From: VGSG01 sp040756375
GTDB taxonomy: Bacteria; Desulfobacterota; Desulfomonilia; Desulfomonilales; Desulfomonilaceae
DNA length: 64,000 bases
Reading direction: 5' to 3'
Assembly: GCA_040756375.1 (NCBI GenBank)
Contig: JBFLZC010000010.1
Coordinates: forward strand, 1-64,000
A program made the translations under genes and the position numbers. The notes beneath the pieces were generated by a model. The model worked only from the letters and a program-made list of their open reading frames with translations. It had not been told where the DNA came from and searched no databases. Of this stretch, positions 36,758-45,346 are shown piece by piece. Position 1 is the stretch's first letter. Each line of letters starts with the position of its first letter.

Positions 36758-37918
36758 TCAGTACGACAACTCAAGCGCCAGTCCCAGCGCGATCCACGAC
36801 TGATACAGACTCGCGTCCGTGTCGAAGCTGTTGGGCTGCGACCGGTACAGCGTCGATCCCTGAACGTTGGCCTGTATATTGCCTGAGCCGCTGTTCCGGA
36901 AGACGTTTCCCATGATCCAGAAATTGGTTTTGAAGTTCTGGGTCACATTGTAAATCGCTTCCCCCTCGATCTCCAGCCAGCGGGCTGATCCGGAATTGAG
37001 GGTGTACCTGGTAAGCTGTATCTCCGTTTGCGTAGCGCTGTAGCAACGCATTCCCAGAACATCCTTGAGGTCTGTCCAGCCGAAAGGTGACCCAATGATT
37101 CGCCATCGGTAGTAGAGATTTGAACAACACCAGCCAAGACCACGAAGGCCGATGAACGGAAGATATTGCTTCGCAAGATGCCCTGTGCCTGTGGGGTCGC
37201 CGCCAACCTGGCCGCTACCCCCAAGTCATATCCGGTCACAGGGTATGGCAAAGGTTGGTGGATTGTTGTTGAACGACAAGGTACCGTTGCGCGGACTGGT
37301 CAACGAGAAATCCACATGCTCGGCCCGGAAGCCCAGATCAAGCCCGAAATCTCTCGTGAACATCCATGCCACGCCGCCTTCCACCATCCACCAGAAAACC
37401 TGCGGTGCAGTCCATGTCCAGGGCGACACAGTTTGGGCTCCGGCACCTATGGGCACCGAATTGATTATCCGGTTGCCGGCGCCCGTGTAATCCAAGATAG
37501 CGGTGCTGTCTTTGGGGATATTCCCGCCCAGGCGGCCGTACACAATGAAGTCCTGAATGGGCTGGAGCTCCAGGATGTAAATCCCCATCCAGTAGTTGGT
37601 GTCCTTGAGTGAGAGGTCCATCCCCACGAAGAATGGATTGCCTATAAAATCGGCAATCTGGAATGGAAAGCTTATGTTGTAGGTAAGCCACATATGCCCC
37701 GCCCTGCCCTCACTTCGCACGGTCCAGGCTTCATCCGGAGATCGTTGGAGATAGGGCTGGGCTCCAGGACCCTGAAAGGGCGAGTATAAGGGGGTCCCTG
37801 GGTAACCGGGACCGGCCGGTGGGACGCCGGGCCCTAGCGGCGGGGCGACCTGCGCGGAGCCCAAACACGGTGCCAGGACCATGCACAGGGCCCCCAGCAG
37901 TAGAGCAAATCTTGTCAT
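36758..37918 (-). CDS. Outer-membrane barrel, candidate selenoprotein (copy 1, UGA at codon 231)
   Basis: A 386-residue reading frame interrupted only by UGA at 37226-37228 (codon 231). It has a signal peptide (GALCMVLAPCLGSAQ), a Pro/Gly-rich linker and barrel-like strands, ending in ALGLALELSY. After the UGA the same frame continues as LGGSGQVGGDP and YLPFIGLRGLGWCCSNLYY, homologous to copy 2 and, in part, to the uninterrupted barrel gene at 44220-45149. Comparing copies 1 and 2, nearly all codon changes after the UGA are synonymous, so the region is translated. The UGA falls in a long loop that barrel topology places outside the cell. AGGAGG precedes the ATG. A pseudogene or a truncated 230-residue product is the alternative. 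Confidence 0.7.
37193..37222 (-). promoter_or_regulatory. SECIS-like hairpin, copy 1
   Basis: Directly after the UGA the RNA can fold with a GGGGU/ACCCC lower stem, a GC/GC and GCC/GGC upper stem and an AGGUU loop. The loop begins 16 bases after the UGA, a distance and loop sequence comparable with E. coli fdhF. The folding was done by eye. Confidence 0.55.
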
Positions 37919-38014
37919 AACCAAGCCTCCTGGGGAAATGCCTCCCGGGATCGCGGTAGCCGTCTTGACGAATTCAAACGGGCCGCGGCCGTCGCGAAGC
38001 TATCGGCAACTCTG

Positions 38015-38043
38015 CTTATAACAAAAAAATGGACTATTGTCAA
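38015..38043 (-). promoter_or_regulatory. Promoter of barrel copy 1
   Basis: On the minus strand: TTGACA (38038-38043), 17 bases, TATAAG (38015-38020), in AT-rich sequence about 100 bases before the ATG. Closely matches the promoter of copy 2. Confidence 0.75.
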
Positions 38044-38240
38044 TATGATCTGATCATTTCTTAATGTGATTCTTGAGTTTTTATTCCTACGGAGAGTTTA
38101 AAGATAGCCATTACATGGGGTAATTATCTAACTTATATCTCAAGAGTTTGGAGGATTGCTGAGGCTCCACGCGGCCCGGGAAAGGGTCGCCATCCGGTTT
38201 CGCCCCGGGTGTTCCAGGAACCCGCCTGCTTTGGCTGCTG

Positions 38241-38393
38241 ATACCATTGCGCTTTCAAAGACGTAATTCGTCGTGTCAGGGTAGGACAGTCCCGCGAAAC
38301 GCGGGATTGCCTGTCATTTCTGGACAGGCGGGATGGGTGTCCCACCATGCTTGGCTCCGTATGCTAACTGTTTGAAAGCGAATCGGTATGAGC
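38241..38393. repeat. MITE-like element with inverted ends
   Basis: About 150 bases bounded by ATACCATTGCGCTTTCAAA and its imperfect inverse TTTGAAAGCGAATCGGTAT. Inside is a CCCGCGAAACGCGGG stem and GACAGG-type text. The GCGCTNTCAAA end motif also borders the family C repeats. It separates the two UGA-containing genes. Confidence 0.6.
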
Positions 38394-38395
38394 CG

Positions 38396-39547
38396 TTAGA
38401 AGGACGCCTCGAACGATAGCCCGAAAGCGAACCAGGATTGCGAGAACTGGGTGTCCTCAGATGTGAACGAGTTCGGTTGAGAACGGAACGCCAGGGACGA
38501 CGTGACGTCTCCACTTATGTTACCCGGGCCGCTGTTGCGAAGAATGCTCCCAGTAGCCCACAAATTTGCTTTCAAGTTGGGTGTGAGGCTCACGATGGAC
38601 TCGGCATCCGCTTCCAGGAATCGAGCGGCTGATGAGTTGAACGTGTACCGGATCCTTTGAAGCTCGTTGGTCACGATTTGGCCCTGGCACAGCATGGTCA
38701 AGTTGTTCCTGTAATCCGTCCACCCAAAGGGTGACCCTATAATGCGCCACCGATAGTAAAGATTTGAACAGCACCACCCATAACCGCGAAGCCCTGCGAA
38801 CGGAAGGTAGTTTTTCGCAAGCGGATCGCCGGCCACCTGGCCGGTACCGCCAAGTCATATTCGGTCGCTGGTGATGGCGAATCCTGGTGGGTTGTTGTTC
38901 AGAGCTTGAGTCCGATTCCGGGGACTCCTCATATGGAAATCGATGTGTTCCGCCCGAAAGCCGATGTCGAGGGCGAACGCACGAGTTAGCATAAAGGCGG
39001 CCCCTCCCTCCACCATCCACCAAAAGAACTGCTCCGCGGTCCATTCCCAGGGCGAGACCGTGTTCGCGCCGCTGCCCATGGGAACCGACGTGGGCGTTCT
39101 TCCGGCCGCGCCGGTAAAACTCATTTCAACGATGCTGTCTTTGGGGATAATGGCTCCGAGCCTGCCGTACAAGAAAAGGTCCTCAATAGGCTGCACCTCC
39201 AGACCGGTGATACCCATCCAATAGCCGCCGTCCTTGAGAGAAATGTCAGCTCCAACAAACGCCGGGGTGCCTATAAAATCAGCGTTTTGAAACGGGAAAT
39301 TGACGCTGTACAACATCCACATATACCCGGCCCTACCTTGGGCCCGCAAGCTCCAGGATTCATCCGGGGATCGTTCTTCATAGGGTGGCGCGCCGGGACC
39401 TCGAAACGGCGAAAGTAACGAAGCCCCCGGAAAGCCGGGGCCGGCCGTCGGAACGCCAGGCCCTGGCGGTAGAGCGACCTGCGCAGATCCCACGCACGGT
39501 ATCAAAACCATGCACAGAGCCCCCAGCAGTGCGGCGAATCTTGTCAT
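38396..39547 (-). CDS. Outer-membrane barrel, candidate selenoprotein (copy 2, UGA at codon 231)
   Basis: A 383-residue frame with UGA at 38855-38857, again codon 231. Signal peptide GALCMVLIPCVGSAQ; the last residues FGLSFEASF fit a BAM signal. The text around the UGA is SDRI-UGA-LGGTGQ, against CDRI-UGA-LGGSGQ in copy 1. Downstream the conserved GWCCSNLYYRWRIIGSPFGW is shared by both. Of about 30 codons compared after the UGA, changes are mostly third-position and silent. Copies have diverged clearly in other places, so the UGA has been kept for a long time. Its own promoter lies upstream. A normal stop plus a decayed second half would not preserve this pattern. Confidence 0.7.
38821..38850 (-). 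promoter_or_regulatory. SECIS-like hairpin, copy 2
   Basis: GCGG/CCGC lower stem, small internal loop, perfect CCGGCC/GGCCGG upper stem and AGGU loop. The loop starts 16 bases after the UGA. Compared with copy 1, the third base of the second codon (G to C) and the partner base (C to G) have both changed, keeping the lower stem. Confidence 0.6.
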
Positions 39548-39643
39548 AAACAAGCCTCCTGGGCGATAGCTTCCCGACATCGCGACTGCCCGGTTGATCT
39601 ACTCAAACGGACCGCGACCGGCGTGAAGCCGGCGGCGAGCTCA

Positions 39644-39673
39644 TTTATAACACAAAAATAGTCCTTATGTCAA
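39644..39673 (-). promoter_or_regulatory. Promoter of barrel copy 2
   Basis: On the minus strand: TTGACA (39668-39673), 18 bases, TATAAA (39644-39649). The surrounding GGACTATTTTTGTG is shared with copy 1, so the promoter was duplicated with the gene. Confidence 0.72.
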
Positions 39674-39884
39674 TGCGATATGATATTTTATTAAACCATT
39701 TGATTAGATGTGAAAAGGCGCGGCTTGCGGTTCCAATCGGAATGACGGAAGGGAGGGGTTAGGGCTTTGGTACGCCGCGGCGTCCCCCGGATCACGTCCG
39801 GGGCAGGCTCTGCCGGTGCATTCCCCTCTCCTGGTAGGAGGAGTTAGGGGAGGGAGCGTAGAGCACAAACAAAAGGCTCAAGCC

Positions 39885-40002
39885 GTAGGTCGGATTGAGT
39901 CCCGCTTTCTGGGCGGGACTCAATCCGACATCATGCCCAACGCGACATGTCGGGTTTCGCGGGCGCAACCCGACCTACCCCTTCTCACTGTTTGATAGCG
40001 CA
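39885..40002. repeat. Dispersed repeat, family C copy 2 (inverted)
   Basis: Begins GTAGGTCGGATTGAGTCCCGC and ends CAACCCGACCTAC followed by TTTGATAGCGC: the reverse of 7307-7425. It lies in the 570-base gap between barrel copy 2 and proB, which contains no gene. Confidence 0.75.
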
Positions 40003-40117
40003 CCGGTATTATTCATGGATGTTAGCCGCGATCGGCGGCACGGGAAACGGCCATTGCCGGAATCTCCAACTGAGTCTCAGAGGAACCAAAGGAACAATCA
40101 ATTGGGAATTAGTGCGC

Positions 40118-41257
40118 TTAGGTTTCTATCAGGACGAGATTATCCGCGTGGATCGCTTCGTCGTTGCTCCGATAACCGAGAATCCAATCGATCTCGGAGG
40201 CCTGGTGTCCCTTTATCTTGTTGAGCTCTTCCGATGAATAGTTTACCAGTCCAAGCGCAACATCATTACCGCTGGGATCTTTGACGCATACCGCCGCGCC
40301 GTGTTCGAAGTGGCCTTCCACCTCGATCACCCCGACAGGCAGCAAGCTGATGCCCCCGCGTGCCAGCGCGCGAGCGGCTCCTTCGTCTACGTGGATCGCG
40401 CCCTCGGGAACGAGGTTATACCGCATCCAGTGTTTTCGGGCGGAAATCCGTTCCTTCGCGGGTAGAATGAGGGTACCGCAAAGCTCCCCTTCCATGACTC
40501 GGGGGATGATATGGGGGATCTTGCCTCGAGCGATGATCATGGGAATTCCGAACCTGCCCGCCTTGGTCGCGGCCTCCAGTTTGGATGCCATGCCGCCTCT
40601 GCCCACGCTTGACGCGGAACCATTGGCCAGTTTCATGATATCGGGCGTCACTTCTTCAACCAGGGGTATGAGGCACGCGTCGGGGTTTGTTTGCGGGTCA
40701 CAGTCCATGAACCCTTCCTGGTCGGTGAGAGTAAGCAGCAAATCCGCTTCTGCAAGGGTTGCCACCAGAGCTGACAAGTTGTCGTTGTCCCCCAGCTTGA
40801 TCTCTTCCACCATGACCGTGTCGTTTTCGTTAATGATGGGTATCGCGTTCCAACCGAGGAGGGTCATCAGGGTGTTGCGTGCGTTCAGGTACCGGTTGCG
40901 GTGTATCAGGTCGTCCCGGGTAAGGAGCATTTGTCCCACCCGGTATCCGTGCTTCCCAAATGCTTCTTCATAGGCTGCCATAAGTCTTGTCTGCCCTACG
41001 CTTGCCGCGGCCTGTTTCTGGGGGATGGTTCTGGCGCCCTCTTTCAGCTCCAGTCGTCGGACTCCCGCGGCAATTGCTCCCGAGGACACAATGATGAACT
41101 CTTTTCCAAGCGCTTTGTACCGGCAGACGTCGTCAACAATTCCTTTGATGGCGGTCTCATCCAGCCCCGATTCGGAGGTCACCACGCTCGATCCGAGCTT
41201 TAGGACTACCCGTTTCACTTTCGAGACGATCTCTTTGCGAACAATCTCAGGATTCAT
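40118..41257 (-). CDS. proB: Glutamate 5-kinase
   Basis: A 379-residue enzyme for the first step of proline synthesis (glutamate to glutamyl 5-phosphate). The amino-acid-kinase domain covers about 1-265 (VVLKLGSSVVTSESG, ARNTLMTLL, INENDTVMVEEIKLGDND). A C-terminal PUA domain (about 285-365; HVDEGAARALARGGISLLPVGV) completes the usual ProB layout. The start overlaps the end of obg by 11 bases, placing it last in the rplU-rpmA-obg-proB operon. Confidence 0.95.
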   Translation of the reverse strand: MNPEIVRKEIVSKVKRVVLKLGSSVVTSESGLDETAIKGIVDDVCRYKALGKEFIIVSSGAIAAGVRRLELKEGARTIPQKQAAASVGQTRLMAAYEEAFGKHGYRVGQMLLTRDDLIHRNRYLNARNTLMTLLGWNAIPIINENDTVMVEEIKLGDNDNLSALVATLAEADLLLTLTDQEGFMDCDPQTNPDACLIPLVEEVTPDIMKLANGSASSVGRGGMASKLEAATKAGRFGIPMIIARGKIPHIIPRVMEGELCGTLILPAKERISARKHWMRYNLVPEGAIHVDEGAARALARGGISLLPVGVIEVEGHFEHGAAVCVKDPSGNDVALGLVNYSSEELNKIKGHQASEIDWILGYRSNDEAIHADNLVLIET

Positions 41258-42266
41258 CTCTGCCTTGGACCTGTTGAAGCATTTTGGCGGTGTGCAGGAG
41301 GAGTTCCTTCACTCCCGAGCCGGTGATTGCCGAGATCTCATGGACAAGAATGCCCTGCTTTTCCAGTTGCCGACGTAGGTTGCGAGCTGGTTCGGCGTTT
41401 TCCGGGAGGTCCATTTTGGTGATCACCGCAATCATTGGTTTGTTTAGCAGACCAGCTCCGTACGAATCAAGCTCCCCCATTACGATGGAGAAGCGTTCTT
41501 TCGGGGATTCCTCATAGTTCGGCGAAGGATCGATGAGATGGAGCAGGATCCTTGTCCGTTCCACGTGTCTGAGAAAACGGTCGCCCATTCCCGCGCCTTT
41601 GTGAGCGTCTTCTATGAGCCCTGGAATGTCTGCCATGACGAATTCGGTCTCATCGTCCAGCCGAACCACCCCGAGCGCAGGAACTTTTGTCGTAAAGGGG
41701 TAATCCGCAATCTTCGGTCTGGCGCGGCTAACCTGAGAGATGAGGGTGGACTTTCCGCTGTTGGGCATTCCCACAAGGCCCACATCCGCGATGATTTTCA
41801 ATTGGAGACGTATTCGACGCTCCTGCCCCGGTTGTCCTTCCTCGACCCGACGAGGCGCTCGGTTTCTGGGCGTTGCGAAGCGGGCATTTCCGCGGCCGCC
41901 TCTGCCGCCGTATGCGACCACCACTTCCTTCCCCGGAACGTCCAGGTCGGCCAGGAGCTCGTCGGACTCTTCGTCAAAGGCCAGGGTGCCGGCGGGGACT
42001 CTGATCACCAGATCTTCGCCTGTACGGCCCTGTCGGTTCTTCCCCTGCCCGTGGGCGCCTCGGCGCGCGCGGTAAAGCTGTTGGTACTGGCAGTCCAGGA
42101 GCGTATCGAGTGAGGGGTCCGCGCGGAGGATCACGTCGCCGCCTTTGCCGCCGTCCCCGCCGTCAGGGCCACCCTTGGGGACAAAGGCTTCTCGCCGGAA
42201 GCTCAGGCAGCCCTTACCCCCTGCGCCTGAGATCACCTGGATACGAGCTTGATCGACGAACTTCAA
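41247..42266 (-). CDS. obg: GTPase Obg (CgtA)
   Basis: A 339-residue ribosome-assembly and stress GTPase. The glycine-rich Obg fold occupies 1-158 (GGKGCLSFRREAFVPKGGPDGG) and the G domain follows (GMPNSGKSTL; DIPGL; TKMD; SAITGSG). The extra C-terminal OCT domain of some family members is absent. It lies downstream of rpmA and overlaps proB, the common arrangement. Confidence 0.97.
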   Translation of the reverse strand: MKFVDQARIQVISGAGGKGCLSFRREAFVPKGGPDGGDGGKGGDVILRADPSLDTLLDCQYQQLYRARRGAHGQGKNRQGRTGEDLVIRVPAGTLAFDEESDELLADLDVPGKEVVVAYGGRGGRGNARFATPRNRAPRRVEEGQPGQERRIRLQLKIIADVGLVGMPNSGKSTLISQVSRARPKIADYPFTTKVPALGVVRLDDETEFVMADIPGLIEDAHKGAGMGDRFLRHVERTRILLHLIDPSPNYEESPKERFSIVMGELDSYGAGLLNKPMIAVITKMDLPENAEPARNLRRQLEKQGILVHEISAITGSGVKELLLHTAKMLQQVQGRDES

Positions 42267-42313
42267 GTTAATGCCGGAAGATCTAAAAGCGGTGTTTCAG
42301 ATTGAGGGAGGTT

Positions 42314-42571
42314 CTATTGCACCGGCTCCACTGTAACCTGCTTCTTGTTGCGGCCTTTCTTCTCGAACTTGACCACGCCATCCACCTTGGCAAACAGTGT
42401 ATAATCGCGTCCCATGCCCACATTCTCGCCGGGATGCACGCTTGTGCCTCTCTGGCGCACGATGATGTTGCCCGCGCGAACCACCTGGCCTGCGAAACGT
42501 TTGACACCGAGCCGTTGGCCTGCGCTATCACGCCCGTTTCTGGAGCTTCCGCCTGCTTTCTTATGAGCCAT
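42314..42571 (-). CDS. rpmA: 50S ribosomal protein L27
   Basis: An 85-residue protein starting MAHKKAGGSSRNGRDS, the conserved N-terminus that reaches the peptidyl-transferase centre. There is no cleaved Firmicutes-type leader. It lies between rplU and obg. Confidence 0.98.
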   Translation of the reverse strand: MAHKKAGGSSRNGRDSAGQRLGVKRFAGQVVRAGNIIVRQRGTSVHPGENVGMGRDYTLFAKVDGVVKFEKKGRNKKQVTVEPVQ

Positions 42572-42642
42572 GAGCCATGCTCTCCTTGTCTGTGAATCAA
42601 TTCCTCTGGTCCGGCAGGGCCGGGAGCCTCACGCGTCCTCTG

Positions 42643-42963
42643 CTATTCCGTTTCCTGGCCTATGGACTGGATGCGCAGAAGTGTGTACCATTGGCGATGT
42701 CCCTGCTTCTTGTCGAACGCTTTGCGGCGCTTCTTCTTGAAGACGATAACCTTGCGGTCCCGGGCCTGCCTCAACACGCTCGCCTTGACCTGCGCGCCTT
42801 CCAGGGTAGGAGTTCCCAGGTGGATGCCGTCGGAATCCCCGATGGCAAGCACCTGATCCAGGACGATTTCTTCGCCCCGTTCAGCGGAAATGCGCTCGAC
42901 TTTGAGTTGGTCTCCGGGTGCGACTCTATATTGTTTTCCGCCGGTTCGGACGATGGCGTACAT
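42643..42963 (-). CDS. rplU: 50S ribosomal protein L21
   Basis: A 106-residue protein (MYAIVRTGGKQYRVAPGD at the start, KKRRKAFDKKQGHRQ near 80). The ATG at 42963 has GAGGAGG upstream, so the longer frame to 43038 is not used. First gene of rplU-rpmA-obg-proB. Confidence 0.97.
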   Translation of the reverse strand: MYAIVRTGGKQYRVAPGDQLKVERISAERGEEIVLDQVLAIGDSDGIHLGTPTLEGAQVKASVLRQARDRKVIVFKKKRRKAFDKKQGHRQWYTLLRIQSIGQETE

Positions 42964-42991
42964 GGTATGCCTCCTCAAAAGGTAAATAAAT

Positions 42992-43020
42992 ATTAAACCA
43001 CCGCTATGCGCATGTGTCAA
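42992..43020 (-). promoter_or_regulatory. Promoter of rplU-rpmA-obg-proB
   Basis: On the minus strand: TTGACA (43015-43020), 17 bases, TTTAAT (42992-42997), only about 30 bases before the L21 start codon, giving a very short leader. Confidence 0.7.
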
Positions 43021-43110
43021 GACCGAAAAGGAGCGCATTGTGAGGATTCAGTGATGGGCCGGGTAACGGGTCGCTAAGTTTGATTCAAAGGCTATGCCAC
43101 GAGCCAAGGT

Positions 43111-43236
43111 CGTCACCCCGGCGAAAGCCGGGGTCCAGATCTTATTCAGAAGACTGGATTCCCGCTTCCGCGGGAATGACGGACGAAAGAACTGGGCTGC
43201 TTAACTTGACGCCTATGGGCTTCCGCCGGAATGACG
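43111..43236. repeat. REP-like repeat, family A copy 3
   Basis: CCCCGGCGAAAGCCGGGG stem, GATTCCCGCTTCCGCGGGAA stem, the shared GAACTGGGCTGCTTAACTT tail, and a further TTCCGCCGGAATGACG. Fills the gap between the rplU promoter and the methyltransferase gene. Confidence 0.8.
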
Positions 43237-43382
43237 CGTTCTTGCCTTCCGCCCGGCCTGTCTGTGCTGCGCAACTGAACGGATATGGCACATTGACCAA
43301 CCTATAGCTTCGTGTATAGACTCTTCCGGCCGGAATCGCGGCGAGTCCTGGTATTCTCAAGCGGCAATCAGGTGCGTACCCA

Positions 43383-44213
43383 GTGACCCAACCTACCTTC
43401 CCTTTTGGAAAGAACTGGCAAGAGTTCTTGAGACGATTCGATCAGGAACGTCTCCGCGTCGCGGCAGAGTCCCTCATCGGATTTCTGCCGCTTCATGATC
43501 TGCGAGGAAAGACATTCCTGGACGTGGGCTGCGGCAGCGGCTTGTTTTCATATGCCGCGTACACCCTCGGCGCGGACCGGATTGTCAGTTTCGATGCAGA
43601 CCCTGATAGTGTCGCGTGCTGTAAGGTCCTCCGCGCTCAAGCTGGTAATCCCGTCTCGTGGGAGGTCGCTCAGGGCTCTGTTCTCGACCGCGAGTTCGCA
43701 TCAAGGCTGGGCACGTTCGATTTGGTCTACGCGTGGGGTGTCTTGCACCACACCGGAAGCATGTGGGACTCAATCCGCATCTCCACGGATCTGGTCTCTC
43801 CCGGCGGGTATTATTATATCGCCTTGTACAATAAGATCCTGAGCCGCGATGGACGTGCCGCATGGATACACAACTTTTGGACTACGGTGAAAAGACTGTA
43901 CAATGAGCACCCCGGCTTGGGCTCATACGTCTTGGAGCCTGTTGCTATGGCGGCTTACCTCGGGCTCGTGCTGCTCAGAGGTGACAATCCCGTAACTCAT
44001 GTTCGCAATTACAAGTCTCAGCGCGGCATGAGTTGGAGCACTGACGCCACAGACTGGCTGGGTGGGTATCCTTATGAGTTTGCGACCGTGGAGGAAGTGT
44101 TCTCGTTCGTAAGACAAGCTCGGCCTGATTTCAACCTGGTGAACCTCAGGGTAACAAGCGGCAGAGGCCTCAATTGGTACCTGTTCCAAAGGACCGAGAT
44201 TCCGTCATCGTGA
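43383..44213 (+). CDS. Class I SAM-dependent methyltransferase
   Basis: A 276-residue enzyme with SAM motif I FLDVGCGSGLFSYAA near residue 42, motif II VSFDADPDS near 64, and the post-II WGVLHHTGSM near 120. The C-terminal half is helical and contains YNKILSRDGRAAW and WLGGYPYEFAT, as in UbiE/UbiG-like sugar or lipid methyltransferases. Substrate unknown. The start is a GTG. It stands between repeats and a convergent barrel gene. Confidence 0.8.
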   Translation: MTQPTFPFGKNWQEFLRRFDQERLRVAAESLIGFLPLHDLRGKTFLDVGCGSGLFSYAAYTLGADRIVSFDADPDSVACCKVLRAQAGNPVSWEVAQGSVLDREFASRLGTFDLVYAWGVLHHTGSMWDSIRISTDLVSPGGYYYIALYNKILSRDGRAAWIHNFWTTVKRLYNEHPGLGSYVLEPVAMAAYLGLVLLRGDNPVTHVRNYKSQRGMSWSTDATDWLGGYPYEFATVEEVFSFVRQARPDFNLVNLRVTSGRGLNWYLFQRTEIPSS

Positions 44214-44219
44214 CGAAAT

Positions 44220-45149
44220 CTAAATCGGACTGAAAAACCCTAAAGACAAAGATCCCCCGACCGTCCAGGATCTGATGTCCACAACCCACGAAACAGGATC
44301 TGTTGTAAGCCCTTCGAGCCTCTGGACATCCGTATTCGCGCGGAGCGCATTCCACTTTACGAATGCTCCCAGACTGAGACCGTCACTGAACTTGAGGGAA
44401 TATTCGGCAAGCAACTCCGCAAAAGAGCCGCCACTTACGTCAAAGTCCCCGAACTCAGCATAGCCGCGCCCGTCCCAAGAGTGGTATCGAAGCTGTCCGC
44501 GAACTAACGGGGTGCCAACGAATCGGAAGAGCATACAACTGTTGCGGTACTGCTGGCGAATCTGGAGGCCGATGAGCGGTAGATATGCATTGAGGACATA
44601 ATCGTCCCGCGTATCATCGCTGTATTCTACTCTGGTGCTGGTATGGTCCCACCGGAAGCCTGCCAGAATCTCAACTCCACGGCAAATGCGGCCTTTAGCA
44701 AGACCATCCAATGACAACCAGTCGTACTGAGGGACTTCGAAGTCAAACGCCCTGTCCACGGGTTCTGTGAACCATCGCCCGTCGCTGCGCTGAGGGAAGA
44801 AGATAGATCCGGAAAGGAGAGCCCCAAATCTATTGCCAAGGGGGAATTCAGTACTTGCGCCAAGCCACCAGCCTCGGAGCGGCCAAGGTGCTATACCGGT
44901 ACTCTCCTGCCGCTGAAGGGCCCACCTGCTTCCTTGCAGGTGATCGAGCCAGCCGAAGTATAGGGTCGGCGCTCCTATGACACCCCGCCCCGCGGTATCC
45001 CAGGGTTCACCCATACGTTCCGGCGAACCAACAATAAGGCCGGAAGCGGCGGGCGTCGCATCGTACCCGAGGAATGCTTGTGCGGAGGCTCCTGTGAAAA
45101 CAAACCATAACCCCACCATAACAGCAAACTGAGCCGGCAACCTCTTCAT
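44220..45149 (-). CDS. Outer-membrane barrel protein, UGA-free relative
   Basis: A 309-residue protein with a signal peptide (FAVMVGLWFVFTGASAQA) and barrel strands. Residues about 175-235 (ILAGFRWDHTSTRVEYS, then YLPLIGLQ and a FRFVGTPL segment) align with the two UGA-containing proteins at 36758 and 38396. It has a much shorter loop at the UGA position and no in-frame stop. It is the useful comparison for those genes. No partner is visible next to it. Confidence 0.72.
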   Translation of the reverse strand: MKRLPAQFAVMVGLWFVFTGASAQAFLGYDATPAASGLIVGSPERMGEPWDTAGRGVIGAPTLYFGWLDHLQGSRWALQRQESTGIAPWPLRGWWLGASTEFPLGNRFGALLSGSIFFPQRSDGRWFTEPVDRAFDFEVPQYDWLSLDGLAKGRICRGVEILAGFRWDHTSTRVEYSDDTRDDYVLNAYLPLIGLQIRQQYRNSCMLFRFVGTPLVRGQLRYHSWDGRGYAEFGDFDVSGGSFAELLAEYSLKFSDGLSLGAFVKWNALRANTDVQRLEGLTTDPVSWVVDIRSWTVGGSLSLGFFSPI

Positions 45150-45346
45150 GGACCAACCCCCAATCAGAGAGCTTTCAAAGGCCTCCCCAGAGTTTCATCC
45201 CGCACAAAATGAGGAAGGAACCGTCGTCAGACTTATTACCGTTGTCTTTTATTGCCAAATTGCATTAGGAGCGGCCTTTTTGTCAATTATAATCCCCGCG
45301 CGGCGTATCGGTGACGCATTTGCCTAACAGGTCTCAACGTGCCTAT

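Noticed and set aside
36758..39547. The two UGA-containing genes read as pseudogenes or as four separate small genes
   Set aside because: Both copies share the UGA at the same codon, the frame continues without gap, changes after it are mostly silent, and copy 1 has no usable start codon just behind the UGA.
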